Shown: positions 27,586 to 35,479 of the stretch, one piece after another
Numbering within the stretch: position 1 is the first letter of the stretch
Layout of the letters: each line of letters begins with the position of its first letter
Assembly (NCBI GenBank): GCA_003566455.1
Contig: PXDF01000163.1
Coordinates: 1-46,664, forward strand
Length of the DNA stretch: 46,664 bases
Source of the DNA: Desulfonatronovibrio sp.
GTDB lineage: Bacteria; Desulfobacterota; Desulfovibrionia; Desulfovibrionales; Desulfonatronovibrionaceae
Direction of reading: 5' to 3'
Position numbers and translations under genes: made by a program
The notes under the pieces: model-generated
Databases searched by the model: none
Told to the model about the DNA's origin: nothing
Seen by the model: only the letters and a program-made list of their open reading frames with translations

Positions 27586-28563
27586 ATGAGCAGCCTGTTT
27601 TCACAAATGCGCTCCCTGGCAATTGAATCATGCAGGGTCTGGGTCGAGCTTTTAAAAATAATGATCCCCATAATAATCGGGGTCAAGATTATTTCTGAGC
27701 TTGATCTAATCAAGCACTTTGCGCTGGTCCTTGAGCCCGTGATGCATCTCATGGGCCTGCCTGGAATAATGGGCCTTGTCTGGGCCACGGCCATGCTTAA
27801 CAATATCTACAGCGCCATGATTGTTTTTGTGTCGCTGCCTGAGAGTTTTGAGCTGACCGTTGCTCAGGTGACGGTTCTGTCCACGGCCATATTAATGGCC
27901 CATGCCCTGCCCATAGAACTCAGAATAGCCCAGAAAGCCGGGACCAGGTTGTTTTTTCAGGGAATTTTCCGGCTGGTCAGCGCTTTGATTCTGGGCATTG
28001 TTCTTAATATGTTTTACGAGTGGGGAGGCTGGCTTCAACATTCCAATACTGTTATCTGGCGTCCTGACCCCCAGCCTGATGGTCTGATTTACTGGGTTCT
28101 GGCCCAGCTGAAAAACCTGGGTGCAATTTACCTGATAATTCTGGTTCTAATGTTTCTGATTCGTTTTCTCGACCAGATCAGAGCCACTGAACTTTTTATC
28201 AGGCTTCTTGCTCCTTTGCTAAGAGTCCTCGGTATTGGCAGGGAGGCCGCCACCATCACAATTGTGGGCCTGACCATGGGCCTGGCTTATGGAGGAGCAT
28301 TGATCATCAGGGAAGCCAGATCAGAGAGGATCAAAAAGCAGGATATCTTTTTCTCCCTGACCCTGATGGGAATAGCTCACAGTCTTATTGAGGACACGCT
28401 GTTAATGATGCTTCTGGGAGCGCATGTTTCAGGAATACTTCTAATCAGGCTGATATTTTCCATCTGTCTGATTTTTATCATGGTCAAAGTCTGGGCGGTT
28501 CTGCCTGAAGGTTTCATTCATAAATATCTATACCCTGTAAGCAAAGGAGTGGCAAAAACATGA
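27586..28563 (+). CDS. Nucleoside-recognition (Gate) domain membrane protein, SpmA/SpmB-like
   Basis: 325 aa integral membrane protein with about eight hydrophobic segments. Two Gate-like repeats are visible, near 20-110 (IMIPIIIGVKIISELDLI, NNIYSAMIVFVSLPES) and 210-310 (TMGLAYGGALIIREARSE, LMGIAHSLIEDTLLMMLLGA). The family includes spore maturation proteins of Bacillus but is common in non-sporulating deltaproteobacteria as a putative transporter of unknown substrate. It lies between pbp1A and the Trm112-like gene, overlapping the latter by 4 bp (ATGA). Confidence 0.8.
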   Translation: MSSLFSQMRSLAIESCRVWVELLKIMIPIIIGVKIISELDLIKHFALVLEPVMHLMGLPGIMGLVWATAMLNNIYSAMIVFVSLPESFELTVAQVTVLSTAILMAHALPIELRIAQKAGTRLFFQGIFRLVSALILGIVLNMFYEWGGWLQHSNTVIWRPDPQPDGLIYWVLAQLKNLGAIYLIILVLMFLIRFLDQIRATELFIRLLAPLLRVLGIGREAATITIVGLTMGLAYGGALIIREARSERIKKQDIFFSLTLMGIAHSLIEDTLLMMLLGAHVSGILLIRLIFSICLIFIMVKVWAVLPEGFIHKYLYPVSKGVAKT

Positions 28564-28760
28564 CTCTCAACAAAGAATTGCTGGAGATTTTAGCCTGTCC
28601 CAAGTGCAAGGGCGACCTTGAAATTGTGGGCCACCAAGAAGGACTCAAATGTGCAAAGTGCTCATTAATATACCCAATAAAGGACGAAATTCCCATCATG
28701 CTCATTGATGAGGCTGTCCCGGTTGAAGCATGGGACAAGGGCGCTGGTGAGAAAAAATAA
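28560..28760 (+). CDS. Trm112-family zinc-ribbon protein
   Basis: 66 aa. It starts LNKELLEILACPKCKGDLEI and has a second CxxC (LKCAKCSLIYPIKDEIPIML), the standard short Trm112/YcaR layout. Trm112 proteins are small zinc-ribbon partners that activate methyltransferases; the bacterial partner here is unknown. ATGA overlap with the upstream gene; the tatD ATG follows after 1 bp. Confidence 0.9.
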   Translation: MTLNKELLEILACPKCKGDLEIVGHQEGLKCAKCSLIYPIKDEIPIMLIDEAVPVEAWDKGAGEKK

Positions 28761-28761
28761 C

Positions 28762-29583
28762 ATGGCCCGGAAAAAACCCAGGCCTTTACCTCAGGAACTG
28801 CAACTGGGTCATGGAGGAGCAGACAGCCATGCCCACCTGAATATGGGCAACCTTGCCGATTCCCTGGAAGATGTGCTGGCCAGGGCCGAGTCGTGTGGAG
28901 TATCCACGCTGGGCAATGTTTTCCTGGGACCCGGCGCTTATGAGGAAGGAAAAGACCTGTTCCAAAAATATGAACAGGTTTTTTACATACTTGGCGCACA
29001 TCCCCATGAAGCCAGGGCCTTCAGCCTTGACACTGCCGAAGAGATCATAAAGGCTGTTAAAAAAGATAATAAAATTAAGGCTTTGGGCGAAATTGGACTT
29101 GACTTTTTTTATGACTACAGCTCTCCCGCAGATCAGAAAAAAGCATTCACCGCCCAACTGGAATCAGCTAAAGGTCTGGATATTCCGGTGGTGATCCATT
29201 CCAGGGATGCCTACCAGCAAACCATTGAAATCCTTCTGGATATGGGATTCCGCGATCGCCCGGTCCTCTGGCATTGTTTTGGACAGGGGCCTGAGCAGGC
29301 CAGGAAAATTATGTCTTTTGGGTGGCATATATCTGTTCCTGGAAGCGTGACCTATAAAAAAAGTCAGGAGTTGCAGGAAGCAGTGAAAATAATTGATGTG
29401 AACCGTCTGCTTATCGAGACTGATTGTCCGTTCCTAGCCCCTGAGCCTTACCGGGGCAAGGAAAATGAACCGGCCTTTCTGGGGTTTACAGCTGTGAAAA
29501 TCGCGGAAGTAAAAGGTATGGACCCAAATGAGCTCTGGCTGAAGTGTGGTGATAACTGCCGTGAACTTTTCAATGCAGTGTGA
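28762..29583 (+). CDS. tatD: TatD family metal-dependent hydrolase
   Basis: 273 aa from the ATG right after the Trm112 stop; the longer frame would overlap that gene. An amidohydrolase-fold nuclease with metal ligands in ADSHAHLNMG, Glu in ALGEIGLDFFYDYS, VVIHSRDAYQQT, WHCFGQG and the Asp in LIETDCPFLAPEPYRGK. TatD/YcfH enzymes act as 3'-5' DNases and may recycle D-Tyr-tRNA. Last gene of the pbp1A cluster. Confidence 0.92.
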   Translation: MARKKPRPLPQELQLGHGGADSHAHLNMGNLADSLEDVLARAESCGVSTLGNVFLGPGAYEEGKDLFQKYEQVFYILGAHPHEARAFSLDTAEEIIKAVKKDNKIKALGEIGLDFFYDYSSPADQKKAFTAQLESAKGLDIPVVIHSRDAYQQTIEILLDMGFRDRPVLWHCFGQGPEQARKIMSFGWHISVPGSVTYKKSQELQEAVKIIDVNRLLIETDCPFLAPEPYRGKENEPAFLGFTAVKIAEVKGMDPNELWLKCGDNCRELFNAV

Positions 29584-29664
29584 TTTCAGCAATAAAAGAC
29601 ATGGGATTCTGTCCTGAGATATCTGACCTGTGATTTTCGACGTTCATCAAGAGCATTGATCTCA

Positions 29665-30411
29665 TTAGCCGCGTCCCATGCTTTCTGTCAGAGCCTTTGT
29701 GGTTTCGGCCAAACGCTGGGACAAGGCTGAAATAATGCGCATTGATACCTGGGGATAATCTGTAAAGATTTTCTGCAAGTGGTCACCCGGGTAAACTTCC
29801 AGGATGGAATTGCCAAGGGATTTTACACTGGCGGTTCTTTTTTCATTAAGAATGGCTGCCATTTCGCCAAAAAATTCCCCGGGGTTCTGAAGGATAGCCA
29901 GTTTATGACCTCCCCTGGAAACTTCAAGGCCTTTTTCAGCTGACACAATCCGAAATATTTGAGTATCATCTTCGCCTTCCCGGATAACCCATTCATCTGA
30001 TTTGTACGACCTGATATCTCCTGAAAAATGCTGGGCCGCTGCGATTCCTGCCCGGAGTCCGGCCCCTGTCCACAGCTGCTTAAGCTGATGGCAGATGGAA
30101 TTAAGTATCTGCCCGACTATCCTGGGTTGGGCTCCAAGCATGTCCAGCAACTCCAGGTATGAATATCTGGAAAATCTGACAGTGCCGAATGATTTTACTG
30201 TATAGAGATACCTGCTTTCCCGGGAAAAAAGAGGCTCAGCTCCAAGAACAGATTCCGGACCAAGCCGCATTACTATTTCTTTGTCGTGGTAGATATCCAC
30301 GGTTCCTGACAAGACAACATAAAAATAACCGGCGTAATCATCCTGGATAAAAAGCTCTTTGCCGCTTTCCAGGGTTACCATGGAACCACTTATATCACTT
30401 AGAGAAAGCAT
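29665..30411 (-). CDS. Protein with two cyclic-nucleotide-binding domains
   Basis: 248 aa from the ATG at 30411; the upstream TTG at 30474 would overlap the preceding gene. Two cNMP-type beta-roll domains lie near 12-110 (ESGKELFIQDDYAGYFYVVL) and 140-240 (EWVIREGEDDTQIFRIVSAE, NPGEFFGEMAAILNEKRTAS). The second keeps the GEMAALL-like phosphate-binding cassette but with an Asn-Glu-Lys-Arg tail; the first is degenerate. No helix-turn-helix follows, so it is not a Crp-type regulator. It may sense a nucleotide and act on a partner. Last gene of the era operon. Confidence 0.8.
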   Translation of the reverse strand: MLSLSDISGSMVTLESGKELFIQDDYAGYFYVVLSGTVDIYHDKEIVMRLGPESVLGAEPLFSRESRYLYTVKSFGTVRFSRYSYLELLDMLGAQPRIVGQILNSICHQLKQLWTGAGLRAGIAAAQHFSGDIRSYKSDEWVIREGEDDTQIFRIVSAEKGLEVSRGGHKLAILQNPGEFFGEMAAILNEKRTASVKSLGNSILEVYPGDHLQKIFTDYPQVSMRIISALSQRLAETTKALTESMGRG

Positions 30412-30419
30412 GTGGGTAA

Positions 30420-30818
30420 TTATCTGAACTTGATCTCTTTGATATTTTTGGCCTGGAAGCTGATACGTCCCCAATCAGTCTGACCAAGGAACCTGGTGTT
30501 TGAATCGATGAAAAAATCCATTTCATGATTATCCACAAAGATTACTCTGGCCAGGACCTCATCATTCTGAAGATAAAAAAGAACTGTTCTGACTTTTCCA
30601 AAGTCAATGCTTGCCTGGGCAGCTCCTGCCCTGGCCGGCAAATAAGTTGATCCATCCACGGAAATATTCTGCACCTCATAGCTGATATCAGATTCATCAA
30701 TGATGGTTGCCCGAAAAAGTCTGTCCGTCTCGGACATGCCTGGTCCAAATCCCCCGGTTCCGGCCATGCCCAAGCACAATAAACTCAACAGGAAAAGAAT
30801 GATTAATTTTCTGTTCAT
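30420..30818 (-). CDS. Secreted protein of unknown function
   Basis: 132 aa with a clear signal peptide (KLIILFLLSLLCLGMAGTGG) cut near residue 20-25. The mature part is strand-rich (TVLFYLQNDEVLARVIFVDN, DFFIDSNTRFLGQTDWGRIS) with no motif I know. It lies between the DUF4911-like and the cNMP-binding genes on the same strand, 8 bp from the latter. Function unknown; probably periplasmic. Confidence 0.65.
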   Translation of the reverse strand: MNRKLIILFLLSLLCLGMAGTGGFGPGMSETDRLFRATIIDESDISYEVQNISVDGSTYLPARAGAAQASIDFGKVRTVLFYLQNDEVLARVIFVDNHEMDFFIDSNTRFLGQTDWGRISFQAKNIKEIKFR

Positions 30819-30881
30819 GTTTCTCTCGTTTTAAGATATTATGGGTTCACAGTCCTGACTGACAGCCAAAGCACTTAATTC

Positions 30882-31127
30882 TCATTTGTCAGTCAATTCA
30901 GGCGGGCTTTCAAAAACTATTTTCATTAATATTTCCTGGGCCGCGCTTGCAAAAAATTCTTTTATTTCTTCCTCAAACCCGTAGCCGCAAACCACCTGGA
31001 CAACTGCCCTGTATTTGTCAATAACAGTCAAATAAGCCAGATTATCACGGGATTCAAGCAAAAATTTGAATAAAGCTATGTCCTTTCTATCCAGTTGGAC
31101 ATAAATTCTGCGGGAAAAGATGTTCAT
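30882..31127 (-). CDS. DUF4911-like protein
   Basis: 81 aa. Its ATG overlaps the stop of the aminopeptidase gene by one base (TAATG), so the two are coupled. It reads RRIYVQLDRKDIALFKFLLE then NLAYLTVIDKYRAVVQVVCG, consistent with a small alpha/beta fold that I recall as DUF4911, frequent next to era/pepP in sulfate reducers. No function is known. Confidence 0.7.
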   Translation of the reverse strand: MNIFSRRIYVQLDRKDIALFKFLLESRDNLAYLTVIDKYRAVVQVVCGYGFEEEIKEFFASAAQEILMKIVFESPPELTDK

Positions 31128-32191
31128 TAAAGGATCTCAGCACCGTTATCATTGATGAGCACCATATATTCCCAGCGCACTCCGCCCCATTCAGGATAAT
31201 AAAGTCCCGGTTCAATGCTGACGATCATGCCGGACATGAACTCACCTTTTGACGCGGGCCCCAGGCTGGGAGGCTCATGGGTCTCCAGGCCTATCCCATG
31301 TCCCAGTGCATGGGTAAAGTGTTCAAAAACTCCTTTTTCTTCAAAAAAAGAGCGGACCAGGCCATAAGCCTCATTTATGGGCATGCCTGGCTCAATCTTT
31401 TTTATGGCCAGTTCCTGAGCTTCAAGGACCAGTTCCTTGGCCGCTCTGAATTTATCCGTCGGGTTGTCTCCTATCCAGAAAGTCCTGGTCTGGTCAGAGC
31501 AGTAATCATTCAGTCTGCATCCCATGTCTATGAGCAGAGGAGAGTTGTTTCTTACAGGCATATTTCGGGGAATGGCGTGAGGAAGAGCTGATCTTGGCCC
31601 CCCGGCGACAATAGTTGAAAAACTTAAACCTGAAGCACCGCTTTCCCGAAACATCTTTTCGGCGGCCCATGCTATTTCTGTCTCAGTCAGGCCAGGCTCC
31701 ACCACGCCTTCAATCAGTTTAAAGACCTTATGATTGAGGTTGCAGGACTTTTTCATGATTCGTATTTCATCCTGGTCCTTGATCATCCTGATTTCCTCCA
31801 CAAGTCCCCTGACAGGTGAAAGTTCAAATTCCTTTTTCAGGCTTTCAAAAAACTCATAACTCATCCATTGGGGCTCAAAACCCAGGTTTTTTACCCCTAT
31901 CTTTTTCAGAAATTCGTTTATTTTTTCAAATTTATCCCTGGAGTAGATAAAAATGTCTTCAACGGGAAAATTTTCTTTTCCCGCTTCCAGGTAACGCGGG
32001 TCAGTCATCAATATGGTTTTGCTTTCCGTGACAAGCAGACATCCAGAACTTTCATTGCACTGGGGGTCAAAAAGCTCAAACCCGCTCAGATAAAACCTGT
32101 TTGCAGGGCTTTGGACCAGAAAGAAATCAATGCCCTGCTCCTGCATTTTTTGCCTTAATTTCTGCTTTCGCATGGAGAAATTATATTGCAT
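31127..32191 (-). CDS. pepP: M24 aminopeptidase P family protein (Xaa-Pro peptidase)
   Basis: 354 aa, the short Xaa-Pro peptidase type. The creatinase-like N-terminal domain is followed by the pita-bread metalloprotease fold with the dinuclear metal ligands: PLLIDMGCRLNDYCSDQTRT (two Asp), FTHALGHGIGLETHEPP (His), VSIEPGLYYPEWGG (Glu) and WEYMVLIND (Glu). It cleaves N-terminal residues preceding proline. It starts 5 bp after era and overlaps the DUF4911-like start by one base. Confidence 0.9.
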   Translation of the reverse strand: MQYNFSMRKQKLRQKMQEQGIDFFLVQSPANRFYLSGFELFDPQCNESSGCLLVTESKTILMTDPRYLEAGKENFPVEDIFIYSRDKFEKINEFLKKIGVKNLGFEPQWMSYEFFESLKKEFELSPVRGLVEEIRMIKDQDEIRIMKKSCNLNHKVFKLIEGVVEPGLTETEIAWAAEKMFRESGASGLSFSTIVAGGPRSALPHAIPRNMPVRNNSPLLIDMGCRLNDYCSDQTRTFWIGDNPTDKFRAAKELVLEAQELAIKKIEPGMPINEAYGLVRSFFEEKGVFEHFTHALGHGIGLETHEPPSLGPASKGEFMSGMIVSIEPGLYYPEWGGVRWEYMVLINDNGAEIL

Positions 32192-32196
32192 GTAAT

Positions 32197-33114
32197 CTAC
32201 CCCATTCCCAGGGTTGACAAAATATCCCGGTTTTCATTCCATCCGGGGCTTACCTTTACCCAGGTTTCCAGAAAAACCTTTTTTCCGGTCAGGGATTCAA
32301 TTTCCTGCCTGGCTTCCATGCCCGCGGTCTTTAGAACATGTCCTTTTTTACCGATTACTATGGACTTATGGGAATTCTTCAGAACATGTATAAGGGCTCC
32401 GATTCTTATCAGGTTGTCTTGTTCAGTCCAGTATTCAATTTCAACAGCCAGAGCATATGGCACTTCCTGACGGGTCTGCATGAACAGTTTTTCCCTTATA
32501 ATTTCCGCAGCCATAAATCGCAGGGGCAGAGTGGAAATCTGTTCTTCAGGGTAAAGTGCTGTACCCTGTGGCAAAAGGGGGATGGCTTTTTCGAGAAGGG
32601 CGCGGCAACCCTCTCCGTTAATGGCGGAAACTGGCAATATATCCCTTTCAGGAAACAGATCAGCCAGTTCCTGGATCACAGGCAGCATGTTTTTTTTATC
32701 CTTGACTTTGTCCACCTTGTTGGCCGCGATGAACACATTTGCAAAGCCTCTGACCCTGTCTTTTAAAAGACCCAGCTCTTTTTGAATCAGGTGGGGTTTT
32801 CCAACATATCTGGCAATATCCACCAGAATTATGATCACATCAGCGGACATCAATCCTTCCATTGCCGCCTTGTTCAAAAACTCGTTTATTCTGCCGCCGG
32901 CTTTGTTTATGCCCGGTGTATCCAAAAAAACTATCTGGAAATCTTTTCCCGTGAGTATGCCTGTTATCCGGTTACGTGTTGTCTGAGGCCTGGGAGTGAC
33001 AATGGCTACTTTTTCTCCCACCAGCCTGTTCATTAAGGTGGACTTACCTGCATTGGGCAGACCCGCAAGGGCGATGGTCCCGAATCTGTGGTTTTCTGTA
33101 TTTTCAGTCAGCAT
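32197..33114 (-). CDS. era: GTPase Era
   Basis: 305 aa, typical of Era, a GTPase that helps 16S rRNA maturation and 30S assembly. G1 GLPNAGKSTLMNRLVG, G2 region QTTRNRITGI, G3 DTPGINKAGG, G4 NKVDK and the C-terminal KH domain (SIVIGKKGHVLKTAGMEARQ, VFLETWVKVSPGW) are all present. It opens the minus-strand operon era-pepP-DUF4911-secreted protein-cNMP protein. Confidence 0.97.
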   Translation of the reverse strand: MLTENTENHRFGTIALAGLPNAGKSTLMNRLVGEKVAIVTPRPQTTRNRITGILTGKDFQIVFLDTPGINKAGGRINEFLNKAAMEGLMSADVIIILVDIARYVGKPHLIQKELGLLKDRVRGFANVFIAANKVDKVKDKKNMLPVIQELADLFPERDILPVSAINGEGCRALLEKAIPLLPQGTALYPEEQISTLPLRFMAAEIIREKLFMQTRQEVPYALAVEIEYWTEQDNLIRIGALIHVLKNSHKSIVIGKKGHVLKTAGMEARQEIESLTGKKVFLETWVKVSPGWNENRDILSTLGMG

Positions 33115-33553
33115 AACTTTTTCGCGTCTGATTAAGGTTTTAGTTTGAGATACAGCCTGTTGTATGGTTTATATTTGTCCAGAAGATGATGAGACCCATT
33201 GAAATTTCATCAAATTTCCATATTCTGTCAATCCCAAAGGTCAAACCGCAGAGAAGGGATAGTTTACTGACAGATATTTTTCTCTTGAAAATATTCCGGG
33301 ATTGTGCTTGTTTGAATCAGGGAATGCACAGTTCAGCTCAGTGACGGTGAGTTTTCAGCAGTCAGAACAATTATGCACACCCGTGATTCAAAAGTTTCGA
33401 GGGACCAGGCTTGTGCCTTATGACATGGCCGGGAAAAACCGGGTCCTCAAATGCGGTGAGCCGGATGATCAGGTGAATATTGAATCCACAGTTAATGTTT
33501 AATAAACATGATTTAAACGTGTGGAAAAAGCATAAGATTATCAGGAGACAAAA
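33115..33553. other. Intergenic region between era and copZ
   Basis: 439 bp between divergent genes. The short ORFs here lack ribosome sites and look random. I see no convincing promoter or repeat, only AGGAG at the copZ end. Confidence 0.4.
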
Positions 33554-33754
33554 ATGACCAGAATAAAAATTCAGGGAATGACATGTGAACATTGTGTTCG
33601 GGCCGTGACCAAGGCTCTTTCAGGTGTGGATGGAGTTACAAACGTCAGGGTCAGCCTGGAGAATCATGAAGCGGTTTTTGACTCTTCAGGCGACGTTGAT
33701 ATGGAAAAAATTAAAAACGCGGTCGCAGAAGAAGGTTATAAGGTTGTAGGGTAG
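33554..33754 (+). CDS. copZ: CopZ-like heavy-metal-binding chaperone
   Basis: 66 aa, a single HMA domain with the metal-binding GMTCEHC motif near residues 8-14 and the ferredoxin-like fold seen in Atx1/CopZ copper chaperones. AGGAG precedes the ATG. No P-type ATPase or regulator is adjacent, and a terminator follows closely, so it is a monocistronic gene. Copper is the likely ligand from family knowledge. Confidence 0.9.
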   Translation: MTRIKIQGMTCEHCVRAVTKALSGVDGVTNVRVSLENHEAVFDSSGDVDMEKIKNAVAEEGYKVVG

Positions 33755-33828
33755 ACGTTAATTCCGTCAAACCTGGAAGATAAATGAATCTTTGCTTTAA
33801 GGAACTTTACCTGGCGAGGATTTATTTC

Positions 33829-33857
33829 TGCGGCTTAAGCCGCTTCTTTTTTGACTT
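33829..33857 (+). terminator. Rho-independent terminator after copZ
   Basis: The palindrome GCGGCTTAAGCCGC (33830-33843) is followed by TTCTTTTTTGACTTTTT. Confidence 0.8.
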
Positions 33858-33965
33858 TTTCACTTGAACAACAAACTGCTGGAACATGAGGCTGGATTTA
33901 TGAATCAGGATTATATCATAAATTCAACCTGAGTTGTTCAGTGATGAAAACACTGTGGAGAAAAT

Positions 33966-34466
33966 ATGCAGGACAATAAGCTGGAATCCCTTAAGGAGAT
34001 CTCAGAAGTATTCATGTTTGAACTCTGGCTGCGCTTTTATTTTATTGAGGAAAGCCATGGCAATTTGCGCATAAGCCTTGATGATCAGGTGATTGAAAAG
34101 ATGGAGGGAGAGTATGGACATTTAGCCAAGCTCGCCTCAGCCCTGAACAATACTGAATTGAATCCTGACGTCTGTCAGAAGGTTATAGTGGAACATCTGA
34201 TGGATCAGTTTGACGGCAAGAAATATGAAATCGGACATATCCCGAAAATACTGGATAGCGCAGTTTTCAAAACTGAGATTCAGCTTTTCAATGCATGGAC
34301 CCATATTTTTGAAGCTCAGCTTGATAAGACTATCCTTAGCTTTGGCAAGTGGAAAGAGCTTTATGGTGAATGGAAACAAACGGAAGGCGCTAAGAATATC
34401 GGGCTGTCCCTGAATATGCAGTTGATTGAGAAAGAAGGGCAGGCACAATCCACAAAGACGAACTAG
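33966..34466 (+). CDS. Helical cytoplasmic protein of unknown function
   Basis: 166 aa, helix-rich and acidic, with no signal peptide. It reads LKEISEVFMFELWLRFYFIE near the N-terminus and TEIQLFNAWTHIFEAQLDKT in the middle. The ATG is preceded by GGAG. Composition and length look like a real gene. I do not recognise the family; it stands alone between the copZ terminator and a repeat. Confidence 0.65.
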   Translation: MQDNKLESLKEISEVFMFELWLRFYFIEESHGNLRISLDDQVIEKMEGEYGHLAKLASALNNTELNPDVCQKVIVEHLMDQFDGKKYEIGHIPKILDSAVFKTEIQLFNAWTHIFEAQLDKTILSFGKWKELYGEWKQTEGAKNIGLSLNMQLIEKEGQAQSTKTN

Positions 34467-34509
34467 ATTTCGGGTTCTTAGACCTTAGCTGTGGATTTCC
34501 TGTTCTCCA

Positions 34510-34647
34510 CCTAAGAGCAATTTTTCCATGTCATAGCGAGGACCCGAAGGGTGCGTTGCTATCTCACAATAGTTGACAGAGATTGCTTCGTTTCCCTCGC
34601 AATGACAGGCTTATTAAACATTTACGGGAAAAATCGCTTAATTCAGG
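34510..34647. repeat. MITE-like dispersed repeat, copy 3
   Basis: 138 bp with ends CCTAAGAGCAATTTTTC and GAAAAATCGCTTAATTCAGG. The inside has GTCATAGCGAGGACCCGAAG, GATTGCTTCG and CGCAATGACAGG. The left end is the most diverged of the family. It sits between convergent genes. Confidence 0.75.
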
Positions 34648-34669
34648 TAATAATTGGAAGATTCTCATA

Positions 34670-35179
34670 TCATCTCTGACTGGCCAGTTGCGCGGCAATA
34701 GCCTCTTCAACGGATTTAACTAACTCTGCCGGATCCAGCCGATCTCCTCTTTCGTGCAGTGCCAGAATCAGGTTGATCTCTCTCTGGATCAGGGGCTGCT
34801 TGATATTAAAGTAGGACTTCCAGGAATCGATGGCTTTCTGGACATTTTTATCCATGGCGTGAGCCAGTCCTGAATATAAAGCTGCAAAATGATCTCCCGG
34901 CCTGATCTGGTTCAGTTTGTCCCATGCCTGCCTGGCTTCTTGGGTTTGATTAAGTTTCAGCCGGCAAAATCCCAGTTTGCGCAGGGCCTCTGTATGACCA
35001 GGCTCTTTTTTCAGGCAGGCGGCATAGAGTTCTGCCGCTTCATGGTATTGCTCTTTCCTCAAAAGCCAGTCAGCTTTGATAGTCTGGGGATGAAGACCAG
35101 ATGTTTCACTCTCCATGCCCTGCTGTCGGGCATGTCCCATTAAGCTCTTGAGCAGATCTCTTCTTGAAAGCTTGCTGAT
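34670..35179 (-). CDS. TPR-repeat protein with a probable AUC start codon
   Basis: 169 aa if read from ATC at 35179, or 156 aa from the ATG at 35140. A perfect AGGAGG (plus-strand 35185-35190) sits 5 nt before the ATC, whereas the ATG has no ribosome site. No ATG, GTG or TTG exists in frame between the upstream stop and 35140. The extra residues (SKLSRRDLLKSL) look like real protein. Three or so TPR-like helices follow (YHEAAELYAACLKKEPGHTE, PGDHFAALYSGLAHAMDKNV). TPR proteins mediate protein contacts; the partner is unknown. It stands alone. Confidence 0.7.
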   Translation of the reverse strand: MSKLSRRDLLKSLMGHARQQGMESETSGLHPQTIKADWLLRKEQYHEAAELYAACLKKEPGHTEALRKLGFCRLKLNQTQEARQAWDKLNQIRPGDHFAALYSGLAHAMDKNVQKAIDSWKSYFNIKQPLIQREINLILALHERGDRLDPAELVKSVEEAIAAQLASQR

Positions 35180-35362
35180 GTTTTCCTCCTTTTAAGGCTG
35201 ATTATGCCCGCAACCCAAATTAAAGAATGGATAATCACCCATGACCTCAGACAAAGGAGTTCCCCCTGATCCAGGATTCATGGGCTCTGATTCTGGGCTG
35301 TCCTTTGTTCATGCCATAGTGATAACAGAGAGCATCAGCCGGAGATAAACAGCAACTTTGTA

Positions 35363-35391
35363 TTGATTTTTGAAGCCCCCTGGACTAGACA
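35363..35391 (+). promoter_or_regulatory. Candidate promoter of tRNA-Pro
   Basis: TTGATT (4/6) at 35363-35368 and TAGACA at 35386-35391 with 17 bp between; the mature tRNA begins 11 bp later, the usual distance. Confidence 0.4.
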
Positions 35392-35401
35392 AAAGGCATG
35401 T

Positions 35402-35478
35402 CGGGATGTGGCTCAGCTTGGTAGAGCGCAGCGTTCGGGACGCTGAGGCCCGGGGTTCGAATCCCCGCATCCCGACCA
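35402..35478 (+). tRNA. tRNA-Pro (anticodon CGG)
   Basis: 77 nt. Acceptor arms CGGGATG/CATCCCG pair, the anticodon stem CAGCG/CGCTG encloses TTCGGGA, the T arm GGGTTCGAATCCC is present and CCA is encoded. It ends 1 bp from the stop codon of the convergent ugd gene, so it must end or share termination there. Confidence 0.96.
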
Positions 35479-35479
35479 T

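Noticed and set aside
33302..33502. 66-aa ORF between era and copZ
   Set aside because: No ribosome site; sequence shows no protein pattern.
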